Origin: Sporisorium sorghi
Taxonomy: Eukaryota > Basidiomycota > Ustilaginomycetes > Ustilaginales > Ustilaginaceae
Assembly (NCBI GenBank): GCA_023212695.1
Contig: JALCCG010000004.1
Span: forward strand, 124,001-188,000
Reading direction: 5' to 3'
DNA: 64,000 nucleotides
In this document: piece by piece, positions 43,381-51,845 of the stretch
Layout: each line of letters begins with the position of its first letter
Position numbering within the stretch: the stretch's first letter is position 1
Program-made: the position numbers and the translations under genes
The notes under the pieces: model-generated
What the model was told of the DNA's origin: nothing
The model's database searches: none
What the model saw: only the letters and a program-made list of their open reading frames with translations

Positions 43381-44598
43381 TTATGTGGCAAAAGATTCAC
43401 CATGGCTTTTATCCAGAACTCCATTTGGACTATCTCCTGTAAACAGCAGCAGAGCCTCGTCCAGCATTCTCGTAACCGCAAGCGCAGAATATTCAAACCA
43501 GGGATCGGACGAGATCATATATACACCACCTTGAGCGACGGCTCTGAGTTTGTGCCATTTGGCAGAATACTGAAGCGCAAGCCAACTGCGGCGAGAGGCG
43601 GCTTCAGGGCATACCGCAATCAGGATCCGGTCAGGATTGCACTCCAGCAGATCATCCAGCGAAATCGGCTGATTATGGTTGGCATCCAAAGCGCAGGGAG
43701 CAATCAGCTGCAAATCCTGATACAGCACTTCCCCAAGCCCCCGGTTACCATATATATAGAGGTTCGAGCCGTATATCCGCAGCGCGATGACTTTCTCTTT
43801 TCCAACCACTTGCCGCATTTGCGAGCGTGCATACCGGACTCTCTGTTCATACTGCTCGATCCATAATGCCCCCTGTTCTTCTTTGCTCAAAAAAGCGGCG
43901 ATTGTCCTAAGCTGATCCCTCCATCCTGCACGGGATGAAACGATCAAGGTAGGAGCAATATGCTTCAGCTTGCTGATATTGTCTGGACCAAGATGATCCA
44001 TACCGATAATGACATCAGGCTTTGCGCGAAATAACTGCTCGATATTCTCTTCGAATCGGCTATCCGGGTAGGGGGACGTAAGTTTCAGCCGGGACTTGAT
44101 CTCCGAGTTGTAGGCATTGTAGTAGTACGGGGTCCACTTGGCGTCAAGAGGCGCGGCCGCGGGTATGACATTCAGTGCCACCAGCTGCCCAATGATGGAC
44201 GAAGAGCAGGCCGCAATCAGCTGTCTTGAACTTCTGACATACTCCGTCGGGGACATGCCCACCTTCTTCTTGAATTTACGACTGAAGTAGAATTCATCCT
44301 TATAACCGACCTTCAGCGCAATATCTCTTAGCCGATCGTCGGATTCAACCAAATGGCGCTTCGCGTGATTAATACGCACATCGGTCAAGTAATCAATGGT
44401 CGTCTGACCAAAGGTCTTCTTGAACAGATCCACAAAATATTTAGGACAAATATTAGCCATCTGCGCCAATTGGGAAATGGATAACGCTTCGTTATAATAA
44501 CGATCTATATATTCCTTAATCTCAACCAGGCTGGTTTTTCCATTCCGGTCCGAATCCAACATGTAATCTTCTATTTTCAGCTCTTCTTCTGTACGCAT
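43381..44598 (-). CDS. btr: AraC-family regulator fused to a siderophore-binding domain (Btr-like)
   Basis: 405 residues. Two AraC helix-turn-helix units near residues 30-120, the first around LSISQLAQMANICPKYFVDLFKKTFG and the second around LRDIALKVGYKDEFYFSRKFKKKVGMSPTEYVR. A periplasmic-binding-like domain follows from ~135 (YNAYNSEIKSRLKLTSPYPDSRFEENIEQLFRAKPDVIIGMDHL). This is the architecture of Bacillus Btr, which activates feu uptake genes when it binds bacillibactin. AAGGGAGG precedes the ATG at 44598. It is first in the locus and has its own Fur box upstream. Confidence 0.88.
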   Translation of the reverse strand: MRTEEELKIEDYMLDSDRNGKTSLVEIKEYIDRYYNEALSISQLAQMANICPKYFVDLFKKTFGQTTIDYLTDVRINHAKRHLVESDDRLRDIALKVGYKDEFYFSRKFKKKVGMSPTEYVRSSRQLIAACSSSIIGQLVALNVIPAAAPLDAKWTPYYYNAYNSEIKSRLKLTSPYPDSRFEENIEQLFRAKPDVIIGMDHLGPDNISKLKHIAPTLIVSSRAGWRDQLRTIAAFLSKEEQGALWIEQYEQRVRYARSQMRQVVGKEKVIALRIYGSNLYIYGNRGLGEVLYQDLQLIAPCALDANHNQPISLDDLLECNPDRILIAVCPEAASRRSWLALQYSAKWHKLRAVAQGGVYMISSDPWFEYSALAVTRMLDEALLLFTGDSPNGVLDKSHGESFAT

Positions 44599-44656
44599 GA
44601 GCAGCCTCCCTTGGATCAAATCGATGAACAGATGTATTCTCCATCTCGAAATAATT

Positions 44657-44675
44657 GATAATGATTATCATTTTC
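44657..44675 (-). promoter_or_regulatory. Strong Fur box upstream of the btr-like regulator
   Basis: GATAATGATTATCATTTTC matches the 19-base Fur consensus (GATAATGATAATCATTATC) at 17 of 19 positions. It is about 60 bases before the regulator start and should control it by iron. Confidence 0.9.
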
Positions 44676-44780
44676 ATTTATAAAAATAGCATGCCAACAT
44701 TATGGTGTCAATCCAAATTTGGAAGGATATGCATGACCTTGGAATCCGAATGGACTCTGTGAAGAGACCCATTCCACACA

Positions 44781-44827
44781 AAAACCCCGCCGCAGGCACT
44801 TGATTCAAGTGTCTGTGGCGGGGTTCA
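44781..44827 (-). terminator. Terminator of the HAD phosphatase gene
   Basis: Arms AACCCCGCC and GGCGGGGTT with an inner GCAGGCACTTG/CAAGTGTCTGT stem containing G-T pairs; on the minus strand it is followed by TTTTTG. Confidence 0.87.
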
Positions 44828-44845
44828 TTGTTTAGCCTATTCGAT

Positions 44846-45646
44846 TTATGACAAGCAGTATTTTACCAGCGCTTCGTGTACGCCATCCTCGTTATTTGAA
44901 GTCGTCACCGCATTGGCAGCAGCCTTTACTTCCACAGGAGAATTATCCATCGCAATACCCATACCGGCAAAAGTCAGCATCGTGATATCATTAAAGTAAT
45001 TGCCGATGGCAAGCACCTCTTCCTGTTGATAACCTCTATTGGCTGCCAGCTGCTTCAGCGCATTTCCTTTGGATGCATCACGATGCATGAGATCGATAAA
45101 GAACTCCCCGCTTCGCAGCATGTTGAGTGGAAGGTTCCACTTGCTCCAATCCGCGTAAACCCGGTCCATATCGGCCGACTCGCCGAAAGCCGTAAGTTTC
45201 ACCACCGGGCCCGACAGCTCCTCCCATGCCGGGAGGTTGCTTGGCAGCATCAAGTAGTTTTCATACATAAACCGAACAGGGCCAGCAAGCTCCTCCACTT
45301 GGTCCACATACATCTCAAATGCAGTATTCACGTCAAAATGCACGCCATGCTCACGGCAGTATTTCATGAAGGGCTCGAGCTGAAGGGGATCCATGCCGAA
45401 CTGATGCACAATCTTCTGGGTCTCCATTTCGACCGTTGCCGCGCCGTTATGACTGATAACATAACCGCCAAGACCCATGCTTTTCATAAAAGGAATCGAA
45501 TTCAGCGGACCTCTTCCTGTGCACAGTACAATTTCTACCCCTTGTTTTGCAGCTTCCATGACGGTGTTTCTGGTTTTTTCCGTAATTTCATGATCATCGT
45601 TCAGCAGCGTTCCGTCAACATCCAGTGCCACCAACTTGTATGCCAT
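44846..45646 (-). CDS. Cof-type HAD-IIB phosphatase
   Basis: 266 residues. HAD motif I ALDVDGTLLN with nucleophile Asp, motif II LCTGRG, a Lys in SKGNALKQL and motif IV IGNYFNDITML, with a C2-type cap between ~85 and 185. Such proteins dephosphorylate sugar phosphates, nucleotides or FMN. Note NYFNDI rather than the usual GD(S/N)xND: the first Asp of the classic motif is an Asn (GNYFND). The metal-binding Asp is retained. It precedes an RNA pseudouridine synthase gene in the opposite order; the gap is about 30 bases. Confidence 0.87.
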   Translation of the reverse strand: MAYKLVALDVDGTLLNDDHEITEKTRNTVMEAAKQGVEIVLCTGRGPLNSIPFMKSMGLGGYVISHNGAATVEMETQKIVHQFGMDPLQLEPFMKYCREHGVHFDVNTAFEMYVDQVEELAGPVRFMYENYLMLPSNLPAWEELSGPVVKLTAFGESADMDRVYADWSKWNLPLNMLRSGEFFIDLMHRDASKGNALKQLAANRGYQQEEVLAIGNYFNDITMLTFAGMGIAMDNSPVEVKAAANAVTTSNNEDGVHEALVKYCLS

Positions 45647-45677
45647 TCTCCATCCATCCTTTTAAATATCTATTTCT

Positions 45678-46439
45678 CTATAATGACGCTGTTCTTCCAA
45701 TCAAAGCCAGCTCTTCTTCGGTCAGCTCCCGATATGTCCCGATCTCGAGACTTTTATCCAGTCGAAGCTCACCCATGCTGACTCTTTTGAGATACACGAC
45801 CTTTTTGCCGACCGCCTCGAACATCCGCTTTACCTGATGAAATTTTCCCTCATGAATCGTCAGCGAGATGCGCGACAGAATGACTCCGTCATCCCGTTCC
45901 TCATGGGAATGGATCACCAGCTCCGCTGGCATGGTAGCATACCCGTCATCCAGGGTGACCCCCGCAGCAAACAGCCGGGCATCTTCTTCCCCGACGCGGC
46001 CTTCTACAATCGCTTCATAGGTTTTGGGGATATGCTTTCGCGGTGACAGCAGTTCATGGGCCAATTTACCGTCGTTTGTCAGCAGCAGCAGTCCTTCCGT
46101 ATCCTTATCCAGTCTGCCCACCGGGAACGGCTCGAAGACAAGATAATCCTTGTCCAGAAGATCCAGCACCGTTCGATCCCGAAGGTCTTCTGTTGCCGAA
46201 ACGACACCCGGAGGTTTGTGCAGCATTATATACACGTATTCCCGGTATTGAATGGTCTCACCCTCAAACTCAATGATGTCCGTATAAGGATCAACATGTT
46301 TGCCGGGATCTTTCATCACCGTGCCATTAACAACAATGCTTCCTTGTTTGGCCATTTTCTTCAGCTCGGCACGTGAGCCGAAACCCAGATTAGAGAGCAC
46401 CTTGTCCAATCTTTGCGTTGTTCTTCCCTTTGTACTCAT
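45678..46439 (-). CDS. RsuA/RluB-type rRNA pseudouridine synthase
   Basis: 253 residues. N-terminal S4 RNA-binding domain (RLDKVLSNLGFGSRAELKKMAKQG) and the catalytic domain with GRLDKDTEGLLLLTNDG, where the Asp is catalytic, plus EGKFHQVKRMF. It isomerises a uridine in 16S or 23S rRNA. AGGTGG ends eight bases before the ATG, which overlaps the stop of the upstream methyltransferase gene as ATGA; the two rRNA-modifying enzymes are translationally coupled. Confidence 0.92.
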   Translation of the reverse strand: MSTKGRTTQRLDKVLSNLGFGSRAELKKMAKQGSIVVNGTVMKDPGKHVDPYTDIIEFEGETIQYREYVYIMLHKPPGVVSATEDLRDRTVLDLLDKDYLVFEPFPVGRLDKDTEGLLLLTNDGKLAHELLSPRKHIPKTYEAIVEGRVGEEDARLFAAGVTLDDGYATMPAELVIHSHEERDDGVILSRISLTIHEGKFHQVKRMFEAVGKKVVYLKRVSMGELRLDKSLEIGTYRELTEEELALIGRTASL

Positions 46440-48049
46440 ACCGATGTCCACCTCCAACCTGCCGGATACTCATTCTTCAGCATGCCTGCCTGCCATTTGC
46501 CCCATCCCGCTGAGTACCCGTCTATACAGACTAACACATAACCCTTAGCTTCAGCACCCTGACGGCATACCACGCGTTCCTCAGAGATCGACAGGGTTTC
46601 GCCTTTCAAATAACGTACCGCTTCCCCGTCCTCGGAGGACAGACTCACATATCTTGCAGCCTCCTCCGGATGAAGCGCCGTCGCCAGGGGATGACCGGGC
46701 ACGAACCGTTCATTCTTCAGTTGTCCCATATACCATCCAGGACGGATCACCTTCAGTTGCTTCAGCCGATCTTCCGGCAGCGAAGATATATACACGTGGT
46801 TTCCATACAACACAGGGTATCCTGACAGACTTCCATGCAGCTGCTCGCGGATAAAGTCATAAAACGGATCGATTGAGATGTAATCCGCCTGACGATCCCC
46901 ACTGCCCCGGCGTGATGTCTGCTGACGAGCAGCACTTTTACCGCTTTTACTGTTTTTCCCGGATTGCCCCATCTTTTCTTCCCGGAGTGACAGTTTCCCT
47001 TTGCGCTCGCGCGGTTTATCAGTTCGGGAGGAGACGGCAAGCGTCCCGTCGTTCGAATGGTCCTGCAGCATCAAGGCAGCCCGTTTCGATTCGTCATCCC
47101 CTGAAGTCAGCTCGCCCTCCCGCTGAAGCACAGCCATAAAATGCCCTTCACCCTTCACCTTATGCGGCCACAACCTGGCCGTTCCGGTCAGCTGTATCAG
47201 TACGTCGTCCCCCACGTGCCCTTGTCCTGTCAGCCACTTGGTTTCACCCGGGGAGAAATAGTCCGAATGCTCCACTGGGACTAAGCGAAAATCCTGATGG
47301 TTGTTCAGAAACTCCGCAATCATCCCCTCATTCTCCTCCGGTGAGAAGGTGCAGGTGGAATACACGAGCCGACCTCCAGGCGTAAGCATTTTTGCAGCCG
47401 ACGTCAAGATTTCCCGCTGCATCTCTGCAAATTTAAGGGGAGACGATTCTTCCCAATACTTCAGCATGGATTCGTCTTTACGGAACATTCCTTCGCCGGA
47501 GCAGGGAGCATCAATTAATATTTTCGTGAAAAATCGGGGGAAAGCCCCGGCAATCCGCTCCGGGTCCTCATTAAGAACGACGGCGTTCCGGACGCCGTAC
47601 ATTTCCAGGTTTTTGGCCAGCGCCTTCGTCCGGTCGGGATGAAGATCATTGCTGACCAGTACTCCCTCCCCCTTCAGCTTGGCCGCAATTTGCGTGGATT
47701 TGCCGCCAGGGGCTGCGCACAGATCCAGCACGATATCCCCAGGGGCAACGCCCAGCAATTCAACCGGCGCCATGGCGCTGGGCTCCTGTATATAATAAAG
47801 CCCTGCATGATAATAAGGGTGCCGTCCCGGGCGTTCCCCATCCCGAATATAAAAACCGGTAGAACACCAGGGAATGGGCTCCAGCTCAAAGGGCGATACC
47901 TTCAGGAATTCCTCTCTGCTGATCTTCAGCGTATTGACCCGAATGCCTGCATACGGAAGCTGTTCATACGACTTCATAAAATTGTCATAGTTTTCGCCAA
48001 GCAGCGATTTCATCTTCGCCAGAAACGGCGAAGGCAGACGTAATGCCAT
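46436..48049 (-). CDS. RsmF-type rRNA cytosine-C5 methyltransferase (copy 2)
   Basis: 537 residues. Same motif set as the 22912 gene: VLDLCAAPGGKSTQIA, DAPCSGEGMFRKDES, YSTCTFSPEENEG, YYHAGLYYIQEPSAM. A serine/lysine-rich linker at ~335-395 separates the catalytic half from a C-terminal RsmF/PUA-like part (ISIDPFYDFIREQL, VIRPGWYMGQLKNERFVPGHPLATAL). It is therefore a paralogue about 75 residues longer than copy 1. AGGTAGGT precedes the ATG. It leads the pair with the pseudouridine synthase. Confidence 0.9.
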   Translation of the reverse strand: MALRLPSPFLAKMKSLLGENYDNFMKSYEQLPYAGIRVNTLKISREEFLKVSPFELEPIPWCSTGFYIRDGERPGRHPYYHAGLYYIQEPSAMAPVELLGVAPGDIVLDLCAAPGGKSTQIAAKLKGEGVLVSNDLHPDRTKALAKNLEMYGVRNAVVLNEDPERIAGAFPRFFTKILIDAPCSGEGMFRKDESMLKYWEESSPLKFAEMQREILTSAAKMLTPGGRLVYSTCTFSPEENEGMIAEFLNNHQDFRLVPVEHSDYFSPGETKWLTGQGHVGDDVLIQLTGTARLWPHKVKGEGHFMAVLQREGELTSGDDESKRAALMLQDHSNDGTLAVSSRTDKPRERKGKLSLREEKMGQSGKNSKSGKSAARQQTSRRGSGDRQADYISIDPFYDFIREQLHGSLSGYPVLYGNHVYISSLPEDRLKQLKVIRPGWYMGQLKNERFVPGHPLATALHPEEAARYVSLSSEDGEAVRYLKGETLSISEERVVCRQGAEAKGYVLVCIDGYSAGWGKWQAGMLKNEYPAGWRWTSV

Positions 48050-48146
48050 ACTAAGTACCTACCTGTTCTGTATCGTATCGGTTTGAATGATATTTTCGCA
48101 TTACCGAAGCGGACTTTCGCATGTTCCGCTCCGACTTTTAATATTG

Positions 48147-48179
48147 TATAATAAACTACATTAAAAAGGACAAGTCCTT
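48147..48179 (+). promoter_or_regulatory. Promoter -10 and operator-like repeat before the thioredoxin gene
   Basis: TATAAT at 48147-48152 is a good -10 hexamer with a weak -35. AAGGACAAGTCCTT at 48166-48179 is a six-base inverted repeat near the expected transcription start, a possible operator or hairpin. Confidence 0.45.
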
Positions 48180-48208
48180 GTTATTATTAATCATTAGGGG
48201 GTGGATCC

Positions 48209-48736
48209 ATGAACCGCAAAAAAAAGAATAAATACACCGCGTTATACGCCTTTGGCGGAGTCTTCATTGTATTGGTCGCTGCACTCTTTTTCCTGAACGG
48301 TCAAGGAGAAGCAAGCGAATTGTATGGCGGTAAGAAGGTCTCCAGCCTGAACCCGGCCACGCAGGAACTCCTTAATGATCCGAACTACCAGCAAATTATT
48401 TTGCCGGATCAGCTGAAGAGCAAGGTAGACAACAAAGAGAACTTTTTCGTATACTTCTTTGCTTCCGACTGTCCGCACTGCCGGGCGACAACCCCGGAAT
48501 TGATGCCTTTGGCAGATGATGCCGGCATTACGATGCACCAGTATAACCTCCGTGAGTACCAGGAAGGCTGGAGGGAATACAATATTGAGTTCACCCCAAC
48601 GCTTGTCTACTATGAGAACGGTGTGGAGAAAGAACGCATGATTGGCGGATTGAAGCCGGAAGGCTCCAGTGAAGGCTACTCGGTGGAAGACTTCAAGCAA
48701 TTCCTTGATAAATACAAGGGGAGCGTGACGCCATGA
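48209..48736 (+). CDS. Membrane-anchored thioredoxin-like protein
   Basis: 175 residues. N-terminal transmembrane helix after a lysine-rich start (residues ~13-30), then a thioredoxin domain facing outside. Active site is FFASDCPHCRATTPELMPL, with the CPHC pair, and the cis-Pro loop is IEFTPTLVYYENG. CPHC is typical of DsbA-like oxidants or isomerases. A PCYCGC lipoprotein gene overlaps the stop (ATGA), so the thioredoxin is probably its redox partner. GGGGGTGG precedes the ATG. Confidence 0.85.
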   Translation: MNRKKKNKYTALYAFGGVFIVLVAALFFLNGQGEASELYGGKKVSSLNPATQELLNDPNYQQIILPDQLKSKVDNKENFFVYFFASDCPHCRATTPELMPLADDAGITMHQYNLREYQEGWREYNIEFTPTLVYYENGVEKERMIGGLKPEGSSEGYSVEDFKQFLDKYKGSVTP

Positions 48737-49188
48737 ACCGCACTCGCGCTATACTCTTTACCTTCGTCATTTCAGGCATGCTGCTTACCGCTTGCGGCGG
48801 CAAAGAATCCGCTGTGGGGCATCAGCACGGCGCCGATTCTGAACGATACGAGACAACTGCGAGCCTGACGGTCATGCCGGAATTCCTGTCGAGTTATACC
48901 GACAATACGCAAGCAACCTATGCCACGGTCGCCGAATTAGAGGACATCATCAAGGATATCAAATGTTATTGCGGCTGTATGGATGAGGAAACCGGCTATC
49001 ACGATTCCCTCCACCGCTGCTTCATCGCCGAGAGCAAGGACGGCGAAGTCAAATGGACGGACCATGGCGCCCAATGCGGCATCTGTCTGACCGAGCTGCA
49101 GGATGCCAAGCGGCTTCATGATGAAGGAAAATCCGTCGAGGAGATCAAAGAGTTCATCGATAACAAATACAAAGGCACCGAATCCTGA
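48733..49188 (+). CDS. PCYCGC-motif lipoprotein
   Basis: 151 residues. Signal peptide with lipobox LLTAC at ~17-21, then GHQHG (possible metal ligand), the domain with IKCYCGCMDEETGYHDSLHRCF and a further QCGIC. The family (PCYCGC, a Bacillales-type domain of unknown function) usually reads PCYCGC; here the first residue is Lys. Seven cysteines in total are visible, one for the lipid anchor, six likely in disulfides or metal binding. Coupled to the upstream thioredoxin. Confidence 0.85.
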   Translation: MNRTRAILFTFVISGMLLTACGGKESAVGHQHGADSERYETTASLTVMPEFLSSYTDNTQATYATVAELEDIIKDIKCYCGCMDEETGYHDSLHRCFIAESKDGEVKWTDHGAQCGICLTELQDAKRLHDEGKSVEEIKEFIDNKYKGTES

Positions 49189-49208
49189 TCGCTGCATTTC
49201 CGCATAAA

Positions 49209-49255
49209 AGAGCTGCCCGGAGTAGATCACTCTACAGACGGGCAGCTCTTTTTTT
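49209..49255 (+). terminator. Terminator of the thioredoxin/PCYCGC operon
   Basis: Arms AGAGCTGCCCG and CGGGCAGCTCT with an inner GTAGA/TCTAC pair, followed by seven T bases. Confidence 0.92.
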
Positions 49256-49283
49256 CACCTTGTTTCCCCTTGGCACTTCCCAT

Positions 49284-49727
49284 TCAATGGGAATGTGACC
49301 GTTCCGGCTTTCGCCGCTGCGGAATGTTGGGTTTTATATTCTCCGAAGCCATCTCAACCGCCTGCCTAAGCTCAGTATCCCCAATTTCTATGGTCAGATC
49401 CCTATAGGGAAAAGGATGAGCGTCATAGGATGACAGCTGCTTGGCATAACGGCGCACCTCACTCACCAGCTTCCCAAGGGAGATTCCCAGTTCATCCTCA
49501 GGATACACCTCAAGCCGGGATACGGCGCTGGTGAACATCTTGTACGCTCCTCTTACATTGTTGTTCCGAAAATGAAAGAGCCCCACAGCCACTTGCAGCA
49601 GTCCCTTATATCTTGGATCGCGGTCCTGCTCAAGCCACAGCTCCTCAAGCACCTCATGACATTCGAAATAATCCTGATCGCGGTTGAAATATACCAGGTA
49701 AGCTACGTATAACGGTTCATAACTCAT
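49284..49727 (-). CDS. DUF309 protein
   Basis: 147 residues. The domain starts at ~12 with FNRDQDYFECHEVLEELWLEQ, the DUF309 motif, and continues LLQVAVGLFHFRNNNVRGAYKMF. All-helical; function unknown. The tail is basic and histidine/arginine rich (KPERSHSH). The start codon lies 11 bases inside the 3' end of the alarmone synthetase gene, so the two are coupled. Confidence 0.87.
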   Translation of the reverse strand: MSYEPLYVAYLVYFNRDQDYFECHEVLEELWLEQDRDPRYKGLLQVAVGLFHFRNNNVRGAYKMFTSAVSRLEVYPEDELGISLGKLVSEVRRYAKQLSSYDAHPFPYRDLTIEIGDTELRQAVEMASENIKPNIPQRRKPERSHSH

Positions 49728-50529
49728 GTTCGTTTACTTTCTTCTTCGCTTCGGAGAGCAGCTCTTTGACCTCGTCGAGCAGTACCTTCATCGCATCCAT
49801 GTCGTGATTTTGCCAAATCACGTTAAACCGGCTCTGAAATGCAATCGCCTCATTAACCAGATGAAAGAAATACAGCTTGTGAATCGCATTCAGCACCTGC
49901 GTCGTAATATTCGAGTCATCCTCGAACTTGCGCTGTGCCTCCAAAATATCCTCGCGGATGCTCGACATCTCCGTATCCAGCGTGTTGGCTGCTTCTCCGG
50001 CCTTCTTCAGCCGTGCCCGGATATCATCCGGAAGGCTTTCCCGGTACTTGTAGCTGAGCGAATGCTCAATCGTCGCCCAGAAGTTCATGGCCAATGTGCG
50101 GACCTGGATTTCGGCAAGAACTTTCTTTTGTCCCAGGGCAGTTTGCACCGGGTACTCGATAATCATATGAAAGCTACGATAGCCGCTTTCTTTGAAGTTG
50201 GTAATATAATCTTTCTCAAATAATACGGTCAAGTCCTTCCGTGCCCGGATGTATTCGGCAACCCGCCGGATATCCTCCACGAACTGACACATGATTCGAA
50301 TGCCTGCGATATCCTCAATCCCGGTTTCCAACTCGTCCATCGGCACATTGAGGCGCTTCGCCTTGTCCAGTATGCTCGAGATCCGTTTGACCCGACCCGT
50401 TACGAATTCGATAGGTGCGTATTCCTCCCGCTTCTTCAGCTCGGAGCGCATCGTCTTGAATTTGACCTTCAATTCCTCAACGGTCTGCTCATACGGAAGC
50501 AAAAATGTCCCCCAGTCTCTAACGTCCAT
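49717..50529 (-). CDS. Small alarmone synthetase (RelQ/YjbM type)
   Basis: 270 residues, a single (p)ppGpp synthetase domain without hydrolase, TGS or ACT parts. Motifs: VTGRVKRISSILDK, IEDIAGIRIMCQFVEDI, ESGYRSFHMIIEYPV and AEIQVRTLAMNFWATIEHSLSYK. Makes ppGpp or pGpp from GTP/GDP and ATP in stress. AGGAGG precedes the ATG. The DUF309 gene overlaps its 3' end, and pyrD ends 26 bases before its start. Confidence 0.93.
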   Translation of the reverse strand: MDVRDWGTFLLPYEQTVEELKVKFKTMRSELKKREEYAPIEFVTGRVKRISSILDKAKRLNVPMDELETGIEDIAGIRIMCQFVEDIRRVAEYIRARKDLTVLFEKDYITNFKESGYRSFHMIIEYPVQTALGQKKVLAEIQVRTLAMNFWATIEHSLSYKYRESLPDDIRARLKKAGEAANTLDTEMSSIREDILEAQRKFEDDSNITTQVLNAIHKLYFFHLVNEAIAFQSRFNVIWQNHDMDAMKVLLDEVKELLSEAKKKVNEHEL

Positions 50530-50555
50530 CGCCTTGCCTCCTGTCTTTAACCCCT

Positions 50556-51650
50556 TTACCGATGATTAGCCCCGACGGCTTCGGAAATATGGTTGAATCC
50601 ATCCCGTGCAAGCAGATCCCGAAGACCGGAATGCAGCTTGCGGTTCACCTCAGGCCCTTCATAGATAAGTGCTGTATAAATCTCTACCAGGCTTGCGCCT
50701 GCGCGTATTTTGTCATATGCATCTCTCGCCGTAAAAATCCCGCCAGACCCGATAATCGGAAGCGAACCGCCCGTCTGCTTATAAATGCGGGATACAATCT
50801 CTGTAGAGCGCTCACGCAGCGGCTTCCCGCTAAGGCCGCCGGTTTCCTTGGCATGACCGTGAGTCAGACCCTCCCGGGAAAGCGTTGTATTTGTTGCGAT
50901 AATACCCGAAACGCCGCTTGTGCTAATCGTATCCACCATGAACTCCAGTTCGGCATCACTTACATCCGGTGCAATCTTCACCAGAACGGCCTTATCGCCT
51001 CCATGGATTTGGGCTTGCCGTGACATTTCGTTCTTAACGGCTTCAAGCAAAGATGCCAATTCGCTTCCATGCTGAAGGCTGCGCAAGTCCGGCGTATTGG
51101 GTGAGCTGATATTGACAACAAAAAAGTCACCATACGGAAATAAAGCTTGGATGCAAGCTTCGTAATCACCGTTGGCTTTCTCGTTCGGAGTCGCTTTGTT
51201 CTTCCCGATATTCACGGCAACCGGAATACGGCGTTCCTTGAGTGCTGACAGCCTCTTTGCCATCGCCTCTGCACCTTCGTTGTTGAAGCCCATCCGATTG
51301 ATGAGCGCCTCATCCGGAGGAAGCCGGAACAATCGCGGCTGTTCATTGCCCGGTTGTCCCTTCGGGGTCACCGTGCCTACTTCCATAAATCCGAAGCCGA
51401 TGGAGGAGAATCCTTTGACGGCCTGTGCATTTTTATCCAACCCGGCGGCAAGTCCGACCGGTGTCGGGAAATGAAGCCCGAACAGGTCCACAGCCAAATC
51501 CGGTGTTTCGCTAACACCATACATCCCCCGCATGACAGCGTCTGCGCCGACCACGCCGGAGGCACGTCCAAGCCCGCCAACGACAAGGTGGTGAGCCTTT
51601 TCGGGATCCAGTCTAAAAAATATAGGTTTGCCTATGTTGCGGTACAGCAC
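50556..51650 (-). CDS. pyrD: Quinone-dependent dihydroorotate dehydrogenase
   Basis: 364 residues from GTG at 51650. Oxidises dihydroorotate to orotate in pyrimidine synthesis and passes electrons to quinones at the membrane. Membrane-contact helix near the N-terminus (LYRNIGKPIFFRLDPEKAHH), FMN site GLAAGLDKNAQAVKG, the catalytic Ser in NISSPNTPDLR, KIAPDVSD, ATNTTLSR and IGSGGIFTARDAYDKIRAGASLVEIYTALIYEGP. An ATG at 51668 is also in frame; the GTG is preferred because it gives the usual LYR start and GAGGA is nine bases upstream. Confidence 0.93.
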   Translation of the reverse strand: MLYRNIGKPIFFRLDPEKAHHLVVGGLGRASGVVGADAVMRGMYGVSETPDLAVDLFGLHFPTPVGLAAGLDKNAQAVKGFSSIGFGFMEVGTVTPKGQPGNEQPRLFRLPPDEALINRMGFNNEGAEAMAKRLSALKERRIPVAVNIGKNKATPNEKANGDYEACIQALFPYGDFFVVNISSPNTPDLRSLQHGSELASLLEAVKNEMSRQAQIHGGDKAVLVKIAPDVSDAELEFMVDTISTSGVSGIIATNTTLSREGLTHGHAKETGGLSGKPLRERSTEIVSRIYKQTGGSLPIIGSGGIFTARDAYDKIRAGASLVEIYTALIYEGPEVNRKLHSGLRDLLARDGFNHISEAVGANHR

Positions 51651-51782
51651 ATCCACTCTTCCTCTCATCCAGTTATTTCTCTATCCTTCAGTTTATCCGT
51701 TTCTGTCTCAAAAAGAAAGTTCTTCAGCATAAACCGGGCTATGGACTAATGAGGAAGTGATATGGTAATTTTAGGACAAACC

Positions 51783-51808
51783 TTATACAATAATAGAAGG
51801 TTGTATAA
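51783..51808. repeat. Inverted repeat upstream of the 45-residue membrane protein gene
   Basis: TTATACAA and TTGTATAA are perfect 8-base arms separated by ten bases, 38 bases before the gene start. It fits an operator or a promoter-proximal hairpin. Confidence 0.4.
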
Positions 51809-51845
51809 ATATTTTCGCGATTATAAGAGAAAGAGGGGAAAGACC

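Noticed and set aside
27740..44598. Siderophore locus as a recently acquired island
   Set aside because: No flanking repeats, integrase or tRNA insertion, and codon style matches the neighbours as far as can be judged by eye.
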